Program-made: the position numbers and the translations under genes | Notes under the pieces: generated by a model | Told to the model about the DNA's origin: nothing | Databases searched by the model: none | The model's input: the letters and a program-made list of their open reading frames with translations, nothing else | In this document: one piece after another, positions 6,138 to 7,911 of the stretch | How the letters are laid out: the number at the start of each line of letters is the position of its first letter | Position numbering within the stretch: position 1 is the first letter of the stretch | Source of the DNA: Bacteroidales bacterium | Lineage (GTDB): Bacteria > Bacteroidota > Bacteroidia > Bacteroidales > UBA932 | DNA: 7,911 nucleotides | Direction of reading: 5' to 3' | NCBI GenBank assembly: GCA_017555445.1 | Contig: JAFZGK010000089.1 | Coordinates: 1 to 7,911, forward strand

Positions 6138-7911
6138 ATGTGTAGATTATTTAAATATATTTTCCTGGTATCTATGATAACGTTGATTTCCTCTTGTAAT
6201 GATGAAATCAGCGAGAGTCAGCAATTTGGCTATCTTACACTAGGAATCCAAGATAATCTCGATGATATCGTCGAGATGAAGTCGGAAGATGTGGAAGAAA
6301 AAGTCTACAAGGTGAGCATTGTTGACTCCAAGGGTAATCAGGATGCCTATATTGAGGATCATAGGACAATATCTCAGGAGAATCCGGTGCAGCTTCTTAT
6401 GGATAAATATGAAGTTTCTGCCTTATATGGAGTAGCTGGAACTGCTTTCAACAGCCCATCCTATTCCGGCAAGACATCAGTCCGTGTCTATCCTGGAAGA
6501 TCGGCAAGTGCAAACATAACAGCCAAGATGAGTAAGGTCAAGTTCAGCGTACATTTCCCTGAGGATGACAATTTCAAGGCCCAGTTCCGCCTGTATGAAC
6601 TTGCGGTTTCCAATGGGGAAGTCCTGACATTTACTTCTGATGCTGCAAAGGCTTCATCTGCCGATAAGCCAGAATACGGCTCATTTACTGATACTGCCTA
6701 CTTTGAAGTGCCTGTCAACAAGACACTTACATATACTCTGAAGATGGTCAATGCAGATGGTGCCCAGTATACAACTACAAACCAGATTGAACAGGTGGCC
6801 CAGGCTGAACATTATCACTTCGATTTCAAGTTAGGAGAGCGTGAGGAGATTGATGGAGCATTGGTTCTCAACATCACCCTTGATGGAGAATACGACCAGG
6901 TGTTCACTCACAATATCATGCTCAACTTTGACAAGACCTACATGCCGGCATTCAGTACAAATCCGGAGTTTGTCCCAGTACCGTCTGATGGCAGCATACC
7001 TGTATGGCCTCTTGGCAATGAGACCATAAAGAAATTCTATTTCGATGCTCCACGTGGTATCAGAAATCTTATCATTTCCCATCTGGATGCAAACCTTCTT
7101 ACAGAGGGATTGCCGCAGCTTGTGGATTTTGTGGATATCAGTGCAGCTGACCTTCAGATCATGACGGAGTTGGGCATTACAGCAACAACAATATCAACAG
7201 CAACCAATCCTAATGAGAGGGTTCATGCTGAAATAGATCTTACAGAATTTATCAAGAGATTAAAGGTGTCTCCTGAGAATGAGACTTATGTCATGTCTCT
7301 CACTATAATTGATGAGTATGACAGATATGCTCGTTGTGATTTTGAGTTCAAGATTGTGTCAGATATCCAGGCAGAGACAGGCTCGGTATTCCACTGGTCT
7401 AACTTTGCTATATTCAATGGCCGCTATTTTACAGCTACACCTCCTGAAGGAATGACCTTCCTTTACAAGAAGGTAGCGGATGCAGAATGGACAAAAGTAA
7501 GTGCATCAGAGATAACCATAGACGCCAGAACAATGACTTATACATGTCGAGTGAAAGGTTTGGCTCCTAATACTGAATATATGTTCAGAAGTACATCTGA
7601 TAAAGATGAACAGGATGAAAAGTTTTCAGAAGAGGTGTCTTTCAAGACTTATACCCTCGAAGGAGATGGTCAGATATATAATATGAATTTTGACCATTGG
7701 ATGAAAGGCGATGGTCAAACATACAATGGCACAGAATACGACTCAGATGCCTGGTATCCTACAAATGACTTGTCACGTATCGCCTGGGATACGGCGAATG
7801 GCGGTACTGCAATGCTGGACTGCTTCCCTACAACACCGGAAGAAACTATACTGGCAGTGTCAGGGACAGGTAAGAAGGCGGCAAAAATGATGAGTCAGAT
7901 GACAACCGGTC
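6138..7911 (+). CDS. DUF4493 and PCMD-domain surface lipoprotein (3' end outside window)
   Basis: The frame is open from ATG 6138 to the right edge without a stop, giving 591 visible residues. The signal peptide MCRLFKYIFLVSMITLISSC places the lipidated cysteine at residue 20. It is followed by NDEISE, an acidic run like the lipoprotein export signal that sends Bacteroidota lipoproteins to the cell surface. Residues about 30-250 are DUF4493-like (YLTLGIQD, EMKS at 46-49, 'ANITAKMSKVKFSVHF' at 125-140, 'HYHFDFKL...GALVLNITL'). Residues about 255-410 resemble the middle module shared with the two preceding genes (GIRNLIISHL, AEIDLTEFI, MSLTIIDEYD). Residues about 417-506 look like a fibronectin type III linker (GLAPNTEYMFRST). 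From about 513 a PCMD-like domain starts (YNMNFDHWMK, DAWYP, IAWDTANGGT, SGTGKKAAKM). By comparison with the 781-aa paralogue, about 150 residues are probably missing beyond the edge. It is likely an outer-surface adhesin or glycan-binding protein co-expressed with its paralogues. Confidence 0.87.
   Translation, partial: MCRLFKYIFLVSMITLISSCNDEISESQQFGYLTLGIQDNLDDIVEMKSEDVEEKVYKVSIVDSKGNQDAYIEDHRTISQENPVQLLMDKYEVSALYGVAGTAFNSPSYSGKTSVRVYPGRSASANITAKMSKVKFSVHFPEDDNFKAQFRLYELAVSNGEVLTFTSDAAKASSADKPEYGSFTDTAYFEVPVNKTLTYTLKMVNADGAQYTTTNQIEQVAQAEHYHFDFKLGEREEIDGALVLNITLDGEYDQVFTHNIMLNFDKTYMPAFSTNPEFVPVPSDGSIPVWPLGNETIKKFYFDAPRGIRNLIISHLDANLLTEGLPQLVDFVDISAADLQIMTELGITATTISTATNPNERVHAEIDLTEFIKRLKVSPENETYVMSLTIIDEYDRYARCDFEFKIVSDIQAETGSVFHWSNFAIFNGRYFTATPPEGMTFLYKKVADAEWTKVSASEITIDARTMTYTCRVKGLAPNTEYMFRSTSDKDEQDEKFSEEVSFKTYTLEGDGQIYNMNFDHWMKGDGQTYNGTEYDSDAWYPTNDLSRIAWDTANGGTAMLDCFPTTPEETILAVSGTGKKAAKMMSQMTTG

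Noticed and set aside
6831..7082. Short open frames on both strands inside the last gene (6831-7082 reverse, 6841-7029 forward)
   Set aside because: They are shadows of the long frame from 6138, which has a lipoprotein signal and DUF4493/PCMD architecture and runs off the right edge.
1..7911. Polysaccharide-utilisation locus
   Set aside because: No SusC-like transporter, SusD-like binding protein, glycoside hydrolase or sensor is present in the window; the gene set fits a fimbrial or adhesin operon better.

Overview
The window is a compact run of five genes, all on the + strand, from a member of the Bacteroidota, most likely the Bacteroidales (a gut or oral Bacteroides/Prevotella/Rikenellaceae-like organism). 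The reasons are the protein families (DUF4493, a fimbrillin-like N-terminus, PCMD-type C-terminal domains), type II lipoprotein signals on every gene whose start is visible, A/T-rich or weak ribosome-binding sites, and moderate GC. Species and genus cannot be fixed from the window. Family names come from recognising sequence patterns, not from a database search.

Layout: (1) bases 1-513, the C-terminal part of a DUF4493-like protein whose start lies off the left edge; (2) 506-2509, a 667-aa lipoprotein with a fimbrillin-like N-terminal half, a possible Ig-like middle and a jelly-roll-like C-terminus; (3) 2520-4865, a 781-aa DUF4493 lipoprotein with a C-terminal PCMD-like domain; (4) 4891-6129, a 412-aa DUF4493 lipoprotein without PCMD; (5) 6138-7911, a second DUF4493 + PCMD lipoprotein cut by the right edge. 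Junctions are an 8-base overlap, then gaps of 10, 25 and 8 bases. No terminator, RNA gene, insertion sequence, CRISPR array or clear promoter is visible, so this looks like the inside of one longer operon.

The genes look like a set of co-expressed surface lipoproteins: four members of one paralogous family (DUF4493) plus one fimbrillin-like protein. The closest known parallel is the lipoprotein-derived type V pili and cell-surface adhesins of Bacteroidales. The PCMD and jelly-roll C-termini could be sugar- or ligand-binding ends, while the shared N-terminal and middle modules could be structural. No enzyme, transporter or regulator is seen. The points most worth a second look are a basic residue followed by Ser/Ala/Ile at almost the same place (residue 48-52) in all four complete N-termini, reminiscent of the pilin maturation site; an uncatalogued middle module apparently shared by three neighbours; and GC differences that suggest modular exchange of C-terminal domains.
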